A stretch of DNA of 64,000 bases, taken from contig NADL03000552.1 in the NCBI GenBank assembly GCA_002205965.3, positions 275,596-339,595 on the forward strand, read 5' to 3'. The translations under genes were made by a program, and so were the position numbers. Origin of the DNA: Kappaphycus alvarezii (taxonomy: Eukaryota > Rhodophyta > Florideophyceae > Gigartinales > Solieriaceae). This document shows, piece by piece, positions 18,859 to 31,869 of the stretch; positions within the stretch are counted from its first letter, which is position 1, and each line of letters begins with the position of its first letter. Under the pieces are notes generated by a model that had not been told where the DNA came from, made no database searches, and worked only from the letters and a program-made list of their open reading frames with translations.

Positions 18859-21390
18859 CTTTATCCCAACCATATACAAGCTGCGAGCTCGGTTAGGCGC
18901 CTTCTTGTTTAACTCGGGAGGTAATCTTCTATGTTTTTTTGGAGCAAGGGGAATACGGGGGAGACGGCGATGGGGAAGGATGGCGGGAGTTAGAAGTAGG
19001 GCGGGAAGAGAAGTAAAGTACAAAATGGCTGCTAAAGAGGCTAAAGTTGTCGAGTTTTTCCCTTTAGAAGGATTAAGATAAAGTTCATCTAGCAGGATAC
19101 CAATAATGAGTTTTTGTCAAGTGAATGAAACAAAAAAAGTAAAGAAAATCTTTAGGAGAAACGATTTTTGCATAAAAAGGTTAAGCTCAAGTTTTCCCTT
19201 GTCAATCCTCCCTGCTCATGATAAAATTTCCGTCCATTCAATAGTTTTCTGTTTTTTATTTCAATGTTCTAAGTGCTTTAATTATTATAAGATCTTTCAA
19301 GCTGATGAAAGAAGACAGTCTCCAGCACAATGCTCCACGAATTAAATGTTTGCTATGGATATTTCAATTCGTTTCATTGCTTCATATACCCACTTGATGA
19401 TGTCAAGGTGTGGCAGAATACATTCTTCGTACGTACTAGCTCCGAACGTTCCAGCAATAAAATATTACATGTGATACGCAAATTCATCCGGAAGATACCT
19501 GAGAATGGGTAAAATAAGAAGATTGCATGTATCAGCAGAAATCCATCCCCTTATGAAAAATTGGTGTTTCTGCAGGACCCGCAGGAAAATTATAATCATG
19601 AAAATAAGTACTTAATAGTCCCTTTAGTCCTTTATAGTGTATCGAGGACAATGCAAAACTTATCTTTCACGCGACTAAGTGTCGCTTGTAGTTGTAAAGT
19701 GTGGTTATGGACTCGGAGTAGAAGTTTCTCCTGGAGCACGTTCAAACCCAGCACCTGCAGTTTTTGCAGCGACATGTGGACTCATCAGAGGGCGTCTACA
19801 GATGTTTCTAGAAGGAGCAAAGTCTTCTGACCTTTAGTAATCCACACTTCCTCGAGTGGCTCTTCCATACACTTCGCGTTCCATTCTGCGCAGGAGGAAC
19901 TTATTGATCCATAGCGGGTTGGGGACCAAAAGATACTCTACGTATGTTTTCAGGTCAAAGCCTCTAAATTAGACGTATAAGTCTCCTTCGAGAAGATGAA
20001 TATTGTTTTGAACTACATTGAAGAATGTTTACTACAGTTACACAGGTGGACCTACGCTGTCATTTCCACATCATAGTCGTACATGGCTTTTAAAACCTCT
20101 TGGATTTGATCAGAAAATATTCCATTCTGAAAATGAAATACCTGTACAATATATTTTGATAAGTCATAGAAAGAAATAAACCGCTTGAGGCCCTTAAAAT
20201 AGGTGCTATGCTGCTAAAAACACAAAATAACTTCAGATCTGGCATCATCTCTAGTCATTGAAACATTTATTCCCCTGCTCGTATCCCCTCAACCAAATAA
20301 GTAATGTAATTATTCACCAGTACATTCTTTTGGACATTTCAGATTCCGATTATACTAAGATAGTTTGGTCTCTCATCATGTAGATTGAGGCGTAGCGCAT
20401 AGATAAAATTTGTAGGCCTCCTTCCCAAGCTTGAGCAGAGCTTGTACTATAGGTGACTTGATCTTGTTAGAACACAGGAATTAGAGTGCTTCAGACAGAA
20501 GTGGGACGCTTTATAGTTTCAAGTAAAGCCTTACCGTGAAAGAACAATACTTTCGACCCCATATCGAAAGCTGCCTTTGGCCAGGTGAATTTTTCTCTGT
20601 TTTTCCACCCTTGCCCGACTTATCCTTCCGATCTCGGAATTTGGTGGTTCCTTGTATCGTCCCTTAGATTCCATACAAGTATTTTGAACATATTTGTCAT
20701 CATTCTAGTGACCTTTGCATACATCAACTCGAATGTAGAAAAAAATTTAGTGCCTTTTCAACGCCTATAGCAGCACCGAACACCTGTGACTTAGTCCTCC
20801 CATGCGATGTCGTCTCCCGATATGCCACTTCGTATGAATCTTTTAATTTTTGAATACCCTCGCTGCCTTTCAGTTCGGCTGAAGGGAATGTAACAGAATT
20901 ATTTTTGTACCTAATTGAGTTTTCGGTCATGTATTGGATGAGAAATGTAGCAGACAAGCAAAGTGCGTTGTCTGATATTGCTATTCTGGGAAGGTCAGCA
21001 GACTCAATTATTTTCTTTTTACAAAATTAACGAATACATTGGCGGTGTAGAACCAATTATTTTAGAATAGAAGTGTTCAAAGCGACAAAAGTGCTGCTGA
21101 AATACGGCCTTGCGAATAGAAAGAGGTGAATACAAGCATGTGAGGTGCAGTGTGCAGAACAGCTAGAAGTTGTTTAATATCGCCCATTATTTCCAAGCAG
21201 TAAACTACATATCAGTTTTTCACCGTTCCTAAGGTGCGAGACCTGTATAATTTAGATTTACTCGTTGTCGTTTGTGGGAGATGGTTACTGACAAAGATTA
21301 GCGAAGTAAATCTATTGAAGTCATTGCCCAAGCTCAACACTCCATATCTGTATGCCGGAAGGGAAATTTTGCGTGCCTTACTGATTAGAA
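18859..21390. other. AT-rich degenerate DNA
   Basis: No gene recognised. A minus-strand 77-codon frame at 20724-20957 and a plus-strand 89-codon frame at 19561-19830 show no domain. Confidence 0.3.
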
Positions 21391-21399
21391 ATGTACAAT

Positions 21400-21900
21400 A
21401 CAACGGCTATTTTCCGAGACTGGACGTAGCAGGTCGGTGTACTGTAGGGTCTGAAAATGAGGCAGCGTCAGGTGGGACGATCTCGCAATGCTGGTGTAAG
21501 GCCAGCCATATGGCATGCTGCGGTAAACGAAACCATCGCCACGGGGTGTCTTTGAGTAGAACCAGATCTTACTCGCCCAAAGTTCTCCTTGTCTCGCATG
21601 GCTACATGCCTTGCCACGTCTGCCAGCTCTGCGAATGCGTCTGGGTGTCATCCGCGAAGAGTGGATATTGGCTACGGGATCAGTCAGGACCCGGCATGCA
21701 AGGTGGCAAAGTCTTGATACTTCCTAAAATTGACGCTCTAGCCTCTTTCAGAGATATCCAGCGGTTGGAACATCTGGCCGTTCGTTTAAGGGAGCAAGTG
21801 GATTGAAGAATATAACATCGAAAAAGTCTATTCCTCAGGTTCTCCTTGTTGCCCTAAAGTCTGACCTCGTGTGATGCTGGCCATTGGGACGGCACTCCAT
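21400..21900 (-). pseudogene. LINE C-terminal fragment (STLGGWHPDA family), heavily decayed
   Basis: On the minus strand scattered pieces align with 9846-10229: FFDVIFFNPLAPLNER, a KRLERQF piece, and a degenerate counterpart of ISTLGGWHPDA. The nucleotide words GGCACTCCAT, GGAGCAAG and AACATCGAAAAAGTC are also shared with 10100-10220. Many stops and shifts. Confidence 0.45.
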
Positions 21901-22559
21901 GGCCATGTGCCGTGCGTTCTTTGCTAAATCTGACGTGAGGACTGGAAACTGGCGGGTTCGTCGACCTGTTTCGATCTCGCCATTGCAAAAATGAAATTAG
22001 CTGGTCAACAAAGATGTACAGGGTTTCCGCGCAGTTGTTTGTGGGACAAAGGGTGTTCTGGCCGAAGAGTAGTACCTGGCAGTACTAAAAAAGTACTGGA
22101 ACCAAGTGGAGAAAGCTTTGGGAATAATGTGTCCCTTAAGGCCAAGGTATAGTGCGCATTGCACTTAGTGTTTAAATTAGGGGAGTCTTATAGACGAGGA
22201 AAATGTTTGTCTCTTGCTATCTCCAGGCATTTTGCCTTCTTGAGCCACTTCATGAATTGGGCTGTCAGCTTCATTTGAGAGAGTGAGCATTTGGAGAACT
22301 ACCTTCAACGACGAACAAAAGTCAGCCCCCATCCTACATTCGTCAACTGCATCACGTAATGTGTTCAGCGCTCGTATTGAAGCCAGTAAGACTGAGCGGC
22401 CGAAAGTATCAGCAGCGGCACGAGATGCGAGGAAAGGGGCGGCGGCGATGTAACGTGCCGACGTTAGGCCTATTTATAGCGATGATTTATTGCGGTGTAA
22501 CGGTTCCAATGAGCGCTGGACCTATTTAAATAGCGCATGATCGAAAACGCCTCCGGCTT

Positions 22560-23420
22560 GCATTCGTACGCATTCCTCGATCATCCCATCGAAGCACCTG
22601 GCGCCTTCCGCGGCACTTAAAAGGAGATCGACGCGTAACACATAGCCGACCTCGCAGATACCGATGATATTGAGGATGAGGTGAAGCACCATCTGTGTGT
22701 CCTCAAGGTGGACAGTTGTTTCCAGGTTGGGCTTAAGTGTAAAACTTAGATGATATACTTAGACACGAAATAGATAATTCCAAACAAATGAATAATAAAG
22801 TACCTAAATAGGACTGAGGATATTAAAAAACTAATATTAATTGATCGACGGGATAGTACGATGTTCCGAGGCTTACTAAAGTTTTCTAACAGCCTAAGAC
22901 TATTTATACTGCAGATCAGAGTAAAAAAGCTAGGAAGATGATTCCAGCAGTGTTATAATTTTTGCAGACCAAATTTACACTCAATAATAGTTATAGGATA
23001 TTTTCAGATGAGTAGTAATCCAAGTAATAATTTGTTGACAATATAATTCCATTAATCATATCTGTAGAATTTAAAAACCAACTGAAAGATATAAAATTGC
23101 CGCACGTGTATTATTGTATAAACATGGACCAGTGAAAAATAAGCAAACTTATTTTCGATGATTCCTATTAAATAATAATTTTTGACCTCGATAAAATTGT
23201 TCCACAAGTTTTCATCACTTTATTCGATATGGAAAACCAATTAAATAGTTTTCCATTACTTCCGAAAATATTGTTCCAATATTTACATTTAGGGTCTCGA
23301 CGTTTTCGTAGAAATCCCACTACATAAATGCTGTCAGGTCTATCGAGACGTTTAGAATTCGAGGTCCGTCCCTAAATAATTTCTTTATTCTAGCTGGGTA
23401 AAGCTCTTGGACGGAATGTT
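22560..23420 (+). repeat. Diverged repeat, copy 2, split by an AT-rich insert
   Basis: Left part 22560-22740 (frame with HLCVLKVDSCFQVGLK) and right part about 23295-23420 align with 16830-17160. The intervening 22741-23290 has no counterpart in copy 1 and is much more AT-rich than either flank, so it appears to be a later insertion. Confidence 0.4.
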
Positions 23421-23573
23421 GCGATGAAGTAGGCCATCAAACCTTGCTTTTTTCAGAGACAGATGCAAGCTACATGTACTGCAGCATGTGAACTGTATCG
23501 TATACATCCACTATTTTGAAAGCGTCAGACGCATAATAATTGCCTGTTTGAACCGTGTTGCGGACAGTATAAT

Positions 23574-23990
23574 TTGACAACAGATATCTCCATCCGATCC
23601 TCGACCACACTTAGACTACTACAGCACTCGGATGACCTCGACCAGTTCCCCGGTCCTTCCCTCCCTGGCATAATTGATGAAGACCAACACGAAGAGGTGT
23701 ACGTCACTACGATAGGCCCTGTAGAGGACGCAAGAAAAAATGAAACCTCAGGTACCAACTTCACGAAACTCGCAGGTATGGTTCAAGGCAATTTATATAT
23801 CTTCCACGTCGATCTTTCTTCTAGGCTGGCCGCCCAAGTCAAGTTTTTCAAAATTAAAATGATCGAATATGCACGCCACATCTGCATACGGCTTCCGAAC
23901 TATTTGTTAGACCAAAATAACTTCTTTGAACGATCTGTTGCGAACCCAGCTCATTGCGTTATCGTCTGTTCAAACCTGAGATCAGGGTAG
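23574..23990 (+). CDS. Unrecognised 138-residue ORF
   Basis: The frame contains an acidic N-terminal part (SDDLDQFPGPSLPGIIDEDQ) and a mixed second half. There is no signal peptide or membrane segment, no recognised domain and no second copy. It sits in old element DNA between the split repeat and a decayed LINE, and may be a remnant of an internal element ORF. Confidence 0.25.
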   Translation: MTTDISIRSSTTLRLLQHSDDLDQFPGPSLPGIIDEDQHEEVYVTTIGPVEDARKNETSGTNFTKLAGMVQGNLYIFHVDLSSRLAAQVKFFKIKMIEYARHICIRLPNYLLDQNNFFERSVANPAHCVIVCSNLRSG

Positions 23991-24499
23991 CGACCACTCT
24001 GTTTACTTTACGAAGCTTGGAGCTGCAAGGTTTCTCTTTACTATCGCTTTACGCCCGGTCCGAAAAGTACACAGTACAACACCAGTACCTTATACAGAAC
24101 GTAGAGAAAGAAACAATTAAACTAACAGGTTCTACGGTGTAAGCCACGTTTTATATGTCCAATGGGTATTGGTAGTTTCCCTTAGACGGGTATTCGCAGT
24201 AGTGTCAGTCATTTATAATACCAGAAGCATTATACACACCTACAAGAGTTATGAATGGGAAGAAAATTGCGCTACCGTACTTCTAATCGTACCTTCCTGG
24301 CAATCTGTCTGTATAAGTCCGCTCTTTTCTAATCCAATTACTGGAAGATGTACTGTTTTTGTGAGACTGATCATGACACTAATCGAGACTATTAAGTGTT
24401 ACCCATCAGTGACGAATTATCCCGCACAACTCATCATTCCCGAGCTAGTGCTGCTCTGATTTTTTCCAGACGGCTGAGGCTTTCTTCAGCGACAGGCTC

Positions 24500-25927
24500 G
24501 ACATGAACAAGACTCAGGAACACATACTCTCATCAAACTTTCTTTTCTCTCCACCTACTCTACTTTTCCCCTTACATCTGGTTTCCGTGTCCTGGGCTCC
24601 CGCATTGTCCCTCATCCTTACGTCACTGAATCATTCACCACTGTTCAAAAGGATACTGACCGGTTCTTTAAGGCCCTTCAAGGGATCGATGATGTGCAGC
24701 TCTCGTTTCACTTACACTGTTTTGTGCCAGTGCGTGTAAGATCATACACTTGTTGCGTACACTTCCATCCAATCAGTCCACTGCTTTAGCCTTTGGCTAC
24801 GATGAAAAGCAGAGAGAAGTATTCCAACAGTTGCAAGGCCCCTCTCGGAGCGTGCTCGAGTGCAGGCTTCACTTCCACTGTCTCTGTCTGGACTTAGTTT
24901 TCTTCATACCGCTGACATTGTCAAAGTTTCTCATGTTGCATCCTTCATCGACACATTTCTTTTCCTCTCTATCCTTCTTACCGCCTCCACCAATCCTTAT
25001 CTGGAAGAAATCCCTCGCTCAGCGACATTTCTTTTATACTCTCCGCATCAATCCTTTTCCTTCCCCTTGAGGAGTACTGCTCTCTTAGAACGGTGCAGAT
25101 TTCCGGTTTTTCGCGAAAAACGCCAGTGTACCATCACCTTTGAACTGTAAAATGCTAAGAACGAACGTTTATTCATTTGGCCTAACTTTTTTGACCGTGC
25201 TCGCCTGCCCTCTGCGTACCATATTTTTTTTCGGTATTTTTCGAATTCTCACACCCCTACCGTTGCACGTTTCTTTCCTCCCAAGCTTGAAAAGTTGTCG
25301 TTGCCCTTTGCCTTGATATCTCTCTGTTCTATGGGGTCACTTCGCCCTGTTTTCGCCCGTCTTTCCACAAATTTTGCCCCTCTCCTGGACCCCCTCAGCA
25401 AACATGTTCTGACCTGTAAGCTATAAAGATTGACAAAAGCCCCGGAACAGTGTTCTTTAAGATGCCATCAATCGGTACTGCAAAGAATTGGGTATCTCCG
25501 CGCTCGTCGAACACACTCTTCCCCATAGTGATCCAAAATCCTCTCCGTTTCTACGTATGTAAGTCTCCATTCCGGGTGGATTTAACTATACTCCCGTGAT
25601 ATCGCCCTGGATACAACTGTAGACCATCCCCAATCAGTCAATTGCATCTCCCAAACGCATCTTTCTTCGGCGCTGATGCAAATCTTGCTGAGAAAAACGA
25701 CGATCCGATATTACGGGCCACAATGCAACGTTAACGATATCGTTCTCCTTCCGGTAGGTGTTGATTCTTGTGGAGCTTTATGGGCGAGCGGAACAAAATT
25801 ATTCCACATTCTCACTTCCTTCGTTTCAAGTCGCCGCAATTTGGCATCAGCTACGGAGCTTCAGGACTTAGCTACCCGCTTTTCGTTTTGCCTTCATTGG
25901 ATGCAGGTCCGCCTAGTCAATACTTGA
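24500..25927 (+). pseudogene. Decayed LINE (PVGIDIYGAL family), thumb to C-terminus
   Basis: Sense-strand pieces occur in the expected order. FRVLGSRIV then PHPYVTESF near 24585-24640 resembles the segment after RT (VLGSPIG...). GLSFLHTADIVKVSHVASF near 24890-24950 fits the GLGI..AADL..A..ASF block. From 25676 come RKTTIRYYG, LLPVGVDSCGAL and LATRFSFCLHWMQVRL to a stop at 25925-25927. The C-terminus is homologous to the minus-strand fragments at 1005, 11423 and 12653. Several frameshifts; the RT core upstream is not recognisable. Confidence 0.55.
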
Positions 25928-26039
25928 CGTGTGCCTGAGTAGTTATTACTGGTCTTCAATCGAACTCTTGCTTAGGGGTTTCGTTTCTTGCAAAAGATTT
26001 ACATACAAGCACTAGCGACGTGGATTTTGGAGACCGTAT

Positions 26040-26092
26040 TTTCAATACATTAAAATAACCAAAAAAAATTATCCCTATTCAAGAATTATTTT
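26040..26092 (+). repeat. Type B terminal motif, decayed
   Basis: GACCGTATTTTCAATACATT, AAAATAACC and an A-run before TTATCCCT follow the type B layout with many substitutions. Confidence 0.3.
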
Positions 26093-26696
26093 AAGTTCTG
26101 CATTGAATATAGAATTCGGCTTCATCTGCCAAAGGGTCCTGTGTTAGTGGAGTCTATTCTATGCTAAGACCTCATAATCGCATCCAGCGGTACAAACTTT
26201 GACTACCGTCACATGGATAGCCTCGTTTCAATGGAGAAGCCAAAGACTGGCACGCAACTGCAGCAATAGTTCTGCACCAGGGAGTGGTTAAAGGATGAAA
26301 TACCGGCCCTTGCCATATTCATCGACCCACTACGTGCTTTCTTGGGCTGTATCTACGCTCGCGGCGGCCAGTGCACCAAACGTGCTTCTGACTGTATATT
26401 TCACGCTTCAATGGATTGGGGATCGATTGAACGCCTCTTTCCCCTCTTAGAGAACCAATCTATCCACAGATTAAGCTTTTGAATCGGTACATCGCGAATC
26501 ATTTGTGCATTCACATGGTCGCTTGGGATATTTTCTGGTCCCGTCTCTTAGTACAAGTCCCACTCTGTACTTGCGAAGCCCTATGCTGATAATAACCATG
26601 CGCCCTTGGGTTTCCTTTCTGAGCAATTTAGCCCTACTGAACGGGGCGGTCTGGTCTCTAGAAACTCGGTTTTGCTGGCATGGCGACAGTGCACTC

Positions 26697-28020
26697 TGAT
26701 AGGGGTAAATCGTCGGGAAAGGATATAGTCAGACCGAAATACACCGGAAAGGAGGTGTTGCAAGCGACGAAAGTGTTACCGTGGTATGGTTGAACGAATG
26801 AAAAGGGATAGGTAATGATGAAAGTTGCGGAGGCTAAAAGCAAGTATAGAAGAGGCAATGTCTACCACTGATGCTCTGTGAAAAGCGTAAGAAAAATGTT
26901 TCTTGGCTCTGAGGTTGACTGTCAACTTCCTACTACTCTGGACTTGACTTGAATTTGTCTGCCAAATTGTCCAGCCTCTTCAAGGGGAAGCAGTTTACTT
27001 AGAATATGTAGACTTTCGGCTACCCCTAAAGTCCGAACAAAACTACAAAAGATACCAGGAAGTTAGCAAAAACACTTTGTGTGGATGAAATACTCGAAAC
27101 AAAAGATACTTAAGAAACGAACAATCGATTTGTTCCTGTTATTTCCCATCTTCTAGATAAGATCCAAGCAACTCCTCCAAAATATCCATGCTGCCCATAC
27201 AGTCTCCACAAATATCCACGAACGGCTCATGACTCTCTATTTACACTTGGGAGATGTCTAAATCACTAAAGATGCCCGCATCTGGTTCCAGCCTTGGAAC
27301 CACCTGGTCCATACTGTCCAGCCACAGCTCTACCCTTCCAAAACTTTCAATTTATCCTCCCTCTCGTCCTCCTCGTCCTCCTCTTCATCTTACTCGTCCT
27401 TCTCCCCTTCATTCTTATTCTCGTAGACCAATTCCAGGGCTGCCCTATGCTCGAGAGTTTCCCCAGCTCCCTCCTCGGCTTCCCACTCCTGCCTCACCTG
27501 TACCTCCTCCGCCTCATCCTAGACGAACAAGCGACGAACGAATTCGACCAACTTTTTTGTTTGTCGGCGTAGATAGTCATCACGGTCAGTAGGGCCGAAG
27601 GGGAGTAGGGTAATGGCGTTTAGGTGGTGAGGATAGCGATTTTCGGAAATGACTCTGGAGGAGCATACGTTGTCTATTTTGGTGAGCTTTGGGGATTGGT
27701 AGACACTTGAGAGTGTTTTGAACGGTTAAGAGGAGATGGTGATGAGTAAAATCATCGAGGAGGTCTCAAACTTGGAATAAAGGGTTTAACAGGATCCCGA
27801 GGGCGCATTTTATAGATTTAGAATAGGTAGAGTAAATCTACGAGGGAATTTGTGGTAGTTCATTTGAGCCCTTTTTCTCAAAAAAATGAATTTGGGGAGG
27901 AGATAAGAAAAAACGGAAAAAGAGCCTGATTATGGATCGCTTTAGAGGATCGAATGCAATATAGAAGCATCTGGATAAAATGGAAGTGAATTTGGAGAGG
28001 ACCGCGGTAAGGATAAGCAA
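26697..28020 (-). mobile_element. LTR-B, copy 4 (antisense)
   Basis: The minus-strand 3' end is TACCCCTATCA at 26697. The R/U5 block spans to about 27050, the U3 ORF relic lies at 27130-27660, and sequence matching the tail of the ORF at 2626-3947 (KFTSILSRCFY compared with KFTSLLSRYFY) lies at about 27900-28010. This is the best match to LTR-B copy 1 and defines the family. The 5' boundary is uncertain. Confidence 0.55.
27130..27660 (-). pseudogene. LTR-B U3 acidic protein relic, copy 4
   Basis: The minus-strand frame aligns along its whole length with 4036-4596. The start ATG is replaced by ATA. It keeps FGPTDRDDYLRRQTKK, an acidic run (DEEEDEEDERED), IFSDLDISQV and MDILEELLGS, ending GK with a TAA. 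There are several internal stops. Most differences from copy 1 are conservative, which supports past protein-level selection. Confidence 0.6.
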
Positions 28021-28264
28021 GTGTCAGGAAGGAGATATATGCTTCCCAGAAAGGCGCTTAGGGTGAGGAAGGGCGACGACAGACCAGAACTACAAGCAAT
28101 TGTGGACAACAGGAGTTAGTAAAGAAAATTAAAAGTTGTGACGGCGACAAAAAAATCGGTTCTGATTCGCACGCGCCTAACACACTACATGCAAATTTCT
28201 TGCTACTAGAGCTGACTTATTTGACCTCTACACTGATGATAATTAATGTTTTACATCTATCATA

Positions 28265-28660
28265 CATTTTCTGCGACACAAGACATTTCGGGAACCCCTC
28301 GAAGTAAGGCTCTAAGCAGGCTTGTGCGACTGTCGTTTGTGGTTACAACTGAACTCACACCAAAGGCACGGATAATTTCTGGCCAAACGTATTTAGTCGC
28401 TGGTCTGTTCCTCGCATAATCCGTCATGTGAATGACATTCGTGAGCTGCTGTCCGGCATTCTTGCACTGCCGTCCGTGTCATCCGTGGATTTTAAGTTCC
28501 AGTCATGCTATGAAATCGCTGAGAAGCATCAGATTTACATCTTTGACATTACATATACATTTAGAACAAATTTAATAACTGTGGTCCAAACGTACTGGGA
28601 CAATATGAATAGCACATCCATTATGTGATTTACACCTCAATTTCTGTATTGTAGCCCACA
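28265..28660 (-). pseudogene. Possible hAT-type (DUF659-like) transposase relic
   Basis: A minus-strand frame reads NVIHMTDYARNRPATKYV, then LLRALLRGVP. The segment resembles the V..VTDNA.N...A block of hAT/DUF659 transposases. Upstream pieces are broken by stops. The match is short, so chance similarity is possible. Confidence 0.25.
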
Positions 28661-30280
28661 ATGCTCCTGATGGGCATTGTAAGCGGGACCCAACTGAGTT
28701 CAATCAACGCCAGTCAAATTTTGTTAAAGATGACTTCAGACGTATGGTCCTTCGTGTGCACTTGTATTCAATGTCTATCGATAGTAGGGTTGATGAAAAT
28801 GCCTCGCCCTTTCGGACCGTATACGCATGGCACGAAATCCAATCAAAATTTGCATTTATATCATACATAGCTTGGACCAAGATTAGGCGCAAGTAGAAAC
28901 ACGGTGACTCTCATATAATATCATTCAATACATTCTGTGTTCTTCACTTTCATAAACACAACTGCAGAGAACTCTGCTCACGCAATTATGGACTGTTTCG
29001 ATGCTTTCCAAGTGCTGAAGGGACTCATATCCGACGGGCGATTAATTTGCTGAAATAAATCGTGCATCCTGTGTCTAAGGGTCGCAAAACTAGCACGAAT
29101 TTACATTAACTTACTGTCAATGGAATACAGGTATAATCATGTGGCTTGACAAGGATCTAAATCGAGCACTGCGTGCAGTGCTGTCCGCACTACGAACTTT
29201 GCCAAAAGGAGTAGCCCAACCTATGATTCCCCGTGCAAAGTATTTTGAACAACGCTCCAACACGGAAGGGTGTATATTTTTTGGTGGCTAAACATGGCGC
29301 CTACGGAAAACGGAAACAATAACTGCGAGAGTTAATAGTCGTCCTGGGCGACAAACTTGTTACATTGGAAGTTAACGGGCATTGAAAAAGAGTGGGCGTG
29401 AAAGCTGATTGATTGCTCTAAAAATTAAATATAAAAGGGGAGCCTCTACCACCTCGCTTAGAGACTAGAGAAGCGACAGAAGTTTCGGTTTGGAGTTGAT
29501 TCCTTACTTGCTTTCCGTCCCAAGTAGGAAGTATTTTCGTAGATTATATAGAATTTTTTTCCAAACTAAAATCTTTGTAAAGAACTGCACCCAGTTATTG
29601 TAATTAGTATTGATGACCTATTTATTTTATTTCTAAATTAATGCTCTCAACACTTAATTGTGTGCGCCTAAAGTCCTGGGGGATAAATTAACGTTAATAA
29701 CACTAATACTGAATCATTCACAATTACTTTTTAGTGAAATCCCGTAATTTGAGCGCGAGTGACTGGCTGGTGGTCATCAAAATTTCAAGTACTGCAACCT
29801 TTCACGTCACACACAATTGAAAAATGAACCATATCTTCACATGCAAAGCCCCTCACGCACCATGGAGTCATCCTTTTCACGCATTGTGAACCTTTTAAAC
29901 AATACGCGACAGTCTCTGGCGGTTAATGAGGTGATCCAAACTGAAGGAAGTGGAAGTAGTGCTGCAGAGAAAGAAAAATGGACAGATGAGCACGGGGCAC
30001 AGGAAAATAAGAGTTAGTGTCAAATTTTTTTGATGGTCCGACAGAACATTTGGGGTGAAAAGTGGATGAATAAAGAAATCAGTCCTTCAAAAACTCATAA
30101 AAGCTCATTTCAAAGACGTTTAAGAAGTTTCCTCAGTTTTGAAGGGGTCAAAAGAAGTCGACCGCATGCTGTGATGAAGCTGTGGCGCGAATGAGCATTG
30201 TTTTAAGAATATTGTCCAGGTCTAGACCAGCATGGAAATTCTCAAAAGACCTCTGTCGCTTCTGTGATTTTTAGTGGACT
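28661..30280. other. AT-rich region, no clear gene
   Basis: A plus-strand 66-codon frame at 29817-30017 (Ser/Glu-rich) might belong to the transposase relic that follows. Nothing else is recognised. Confidence 0.3.
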
Positions 30281-31388
30281 TTGAAAGCCAAATCTGGGCA
30301 AGGGCGTAACCGAACACCGCGCATAATTGCGTTACAGGCGGATCTATGCTGTGAGTTTGACCACTTTTGCCAGCTTGGAGTGAATTTTAGTGCGAAGACC
30401 CGGCGCAGATTAGCTCTTGAAATGATCAATAATTCCTCTAAGGAGACTACAACATCAATACAATATCGTCTTTGACACAAGAGTTTATTATGGAGAGCGT
30501 TTGTTCACGATATATACAACCATTTATGCATTCATACAACATTGCCGTGCTCACACAGGAAGCGAAGATACAAATTTCTTGTCAGGCTCAACGAAGATTG
30601 GACGCAGTACGGCGCTCCTTTTAGGAGATACATCTCGAGAATTTGAGTAAGTAAGGCTCAATGAAGACGTTTTTGAGAATGCAGACGAAACCCATTTTGT
30701 CGTCAACATGGACAAAAGAAGGACGCTTGGATTTAGTGGTGGTCAAGACGTTAGGTACACAGATGTCAACTCTGGGGGTGAAGGTGTGACTATGGACTTA
30801 AAAAGGTCTGGTGGTCGGAATGCTTGCATCGAGAACCCGTTTAGGATATTTAAGAATAAGGTCCGTAGCTATCCTATTTGGGGCGTACAAGGTAATGTGC
30901 CTGGTTTGTGTTATCTGACCGGACCGAAGGGGTAGATGGGTCGTTGTCTCTCATGAAAGAATGGAATCAGGAAATTCGCTGCAGTAAGGGTCTTTCCTTC
31001 CGATCAGAAGCGCATTTTTTTTCATGGATAACTGTAGCACAGTATGAGCCGTGGTAAAAGAACCATTGGATGGAATAAACACAGAGATTCGGTTCTTCCC
31101 GTCTAACGCAACGCACCTTATTCAGCCTGCAGACTTTTGCATCATTCAGAAGATTAAGGGTGCGTGGAGCTCTCATGGAAGCATATAAAGAAGAAGCTTT
31201 TTGAGAAAAATTGTGCCGCAAGAAACTCATGGGACAAAATATGGGTGCCTGCAGAACTAAATAAAAGGGTTTTAATCGAGCTCGCTGCGAACGCTGTCCT
31301 GGACGCAAACAATCAAAAATATCAGGAATCTATTTACTACACGAAAAAAGCATTGATTTGGTGCTTTCTTGCGCTTAAAAAGACTTGA
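30281..31388 (+). pseudogene. Pogo/Tc1-like DDE transposase relic
   Basis: Sense-strand pieces in order: LGVNFSAKTRRRLALEMINN (about 30380-30440), NMDKRRTLGFSGG (30706-30745), VRYTDVNSGGEGVTMDL, YPIWGVQGNVPGLCYLTGPKG, an ATHLIQPAD-like piece near 31120, and ELAANAVLDAN near 31280. This series, especially VNSGGEGVTM and VPG.CY.TGPKGW, is typical of a pogo-like DDE_1 family. Several frameshifts and stops separate the blocks, and the catalytic Asp residues cannot all be placed. It is a candidate source of the short terminal motifs, but no matching ends flank it. Confidence 0.6.
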
Positions 31389-31869
31389 ATCTGGGAAATA
31401 AGGCAATTTTTCCATTAATCGCAAAAAAATGTACAAGTACAGAGATAAATCTGATGAAAAGTATCCAATTTGAGTGAAGTAAATGTATTTCAATGCTACG
31501 GAGCCGACAGTGTGTTCCCGCTCACAGCGTTCCCGGAGATTAGGATTGGACTTTGTCGTATTGGAAAATGATTGACGTAGTCCTTAAACAGTATTTCATG
31601 TTAAAAACACTAGTTTGTCTTCGAAAGGAAGATGTTTTCGAAGAATTGTCATAATTTAGTACTATGCATAATTAGTGTCAAAAACACTAGTTTATGTGTT
31701 GACCCAGAAAATGTACCACAAAATATAGTGCTGATAGCTCTAATTACATTAGGTGGGTTAGAAGTACCAGAAAATGTAGAAAAGATTTCATGTGGGCTCG
31801 AAGAGTTTGACAAAAGTTACTTGGAAGAAACTAAATTACTCTACTCCTGGATATCTTCATCCGCTAGAT
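31389..31869. other. AT-rich spacer, possibly LTR-B R/U5 remnant
   Basis: No gene is recognised. Given the U3 relic immediately to the right on the minus strand, this stretch should hold its R/U5, but I could not align it convincingly. Confidence 0.25.

Noticed and set aside
24169-24459. 96-residue ORF as an RT core of the decayed LINE
   Set aside because: No RT motif can be found, so the LINE call was started only at 24500 where the thumb-like segment begins.
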